A DNA stretch of 48,271 nt from Paracoccus nototheniae. GTDB lineage: Bacteria > Pseudomonadota > Alphaproteobacteria > Rhodobacterales > Rhodobacteraceae. Numbering within the stretch: the stretch's first letter is position 1; the number at the start of each line of letters is the position of its first letter. Below the pieces are notes generated by a model that did not search any database, was not told where the DNA came from, and saw only the letters and a program-made list of their open reading frames with translations. Shown here one piece after another: positions 48,163 to 48,271 of the stretch. The translations under genes and the position numbers were made by a program. The stretch spans positions 1-48,271 of the forward strand of contig NZ_RQRT01000029.1 of assembly GCF_004335005.1 (NCBI RefSeq), read 5' to 3'.

Positions 48163-48271
48163 CGCGGTCTCCTCTTGAGGCTGGGGCAAGGGTGGGCGCG
48201 AAATCCCGAACGGGCAAGAGGGTTGGCGTTCGGCTGTGGCGAACACGGGGTTGGGATGCGGGGCAATGGCG

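Overview
This window is high-GC chromosomal DNA from an alphaproteobacterium of the Rhodobacterales, most likely Paracoccus or a close relative. The basis is gene content and style: a red-type (form IC) RuBisCO operon with cbbX and a divergent cbbR, an aerobic cobalt-early cobalamin pathway using CobG, the alphaproteobacterial flaF-flbT flagellin regulators, a tandem glycine riboswitch ahead of gcvTHP, and a GGATATTT-type intergenic repeat. The species assignment is inference. No insertion sequence, prophage, tRNA, rRNA or CRISPR array was seen. Gene density and codon style are uniform, so the window reads as resident chromosome.

Layout. (1) 1-4.9 kb: the glycine cleavage operon gcvT-gcvH-gcvP on the minus strand behind a two-aptamer glycine riboswitch. 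(2) 5.0-8.9 kb: a divergent gene fusing a sulfotransferase-like domain to a GT90-like glycosyltransferase domain, an orphan FbpC-type ABC ATPase and an atypical short-chain dehydrogenase. (3) 9.0-15.6 kb: the Calvin cycle operon cbbF-cbbP-cbbL-cbbS-cbbX-rpe on the minus strand, with cbbR divergent. Its CbbF has lost several metal-site residues. (4) 15.6-21.2 kb: a flagellar patch with flgD and fliK on minus, and a rod-binding protein, a small FlgN-like protein, flagellin, flaF, flbT and a DUF1217 protein on plus. (5) 21.2-26.0 kb: carB and a CAP-domain/RTX-repeat secreted protein. (6) 26.0-41.1 kb: a cobalamin region with two B12 riboswitches. One heads DUF1636-cobW-cobN-cobG-cobH-cobI-cobJ and the other heads cbiM-cobF. 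cobL-cobE-cobM-cobB forms another translationally coupled unit, and cobK and cobO lie on the opposite strand. (7) 41.2-48.2 kb: otsB-otsA for trehalose, a candidate small RNA with two CCUCCUCCC motifs, aroQ, an asparaginase with a lectin-like tail, an acetylpolyamine amidohydrolase-like enzyme, a DUF924 protein and a pirin.

How the parts work together. The cobalamin genes encode most corrin-ring steps from precorrin-2 to adenosylated cob(I)yrinic acid a,c-diamide: CobI, CobG, CobJ, CobM, CobF, CobK, CobL, CobH, CobB, CobN, CobO. CobE, CobW, DUF1636 and CbiM are plausible cobalt or tetrapyrrole handling partners. CobA, CobS/CobT, CobQ, CobD and the lower-ligand genes are not in the window. The cbb operon supplies RuBisCO, its activase, phosphoribulokinase and ribulose-phosphate epimerase. 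Because CbbF looks catalytically compromised, another fructose/sedoheptulose bisphosphatase probably exists elsewhere.

The observations most worth follow-up are the cuckoo-type anti-Shine-Dalgarno small RNA candidate (about 43.45-43.57 kb), the degenerate CbbF, the sulfotransferase-GT90 fusion, the composite hairpin/GGATATTT repeat, and the regulatory geometry of the cobalamin genes, which includes overlapping divergent start codons and a riboswitch packed against cobO. I found no multi-gene system that is clearly undescribed.
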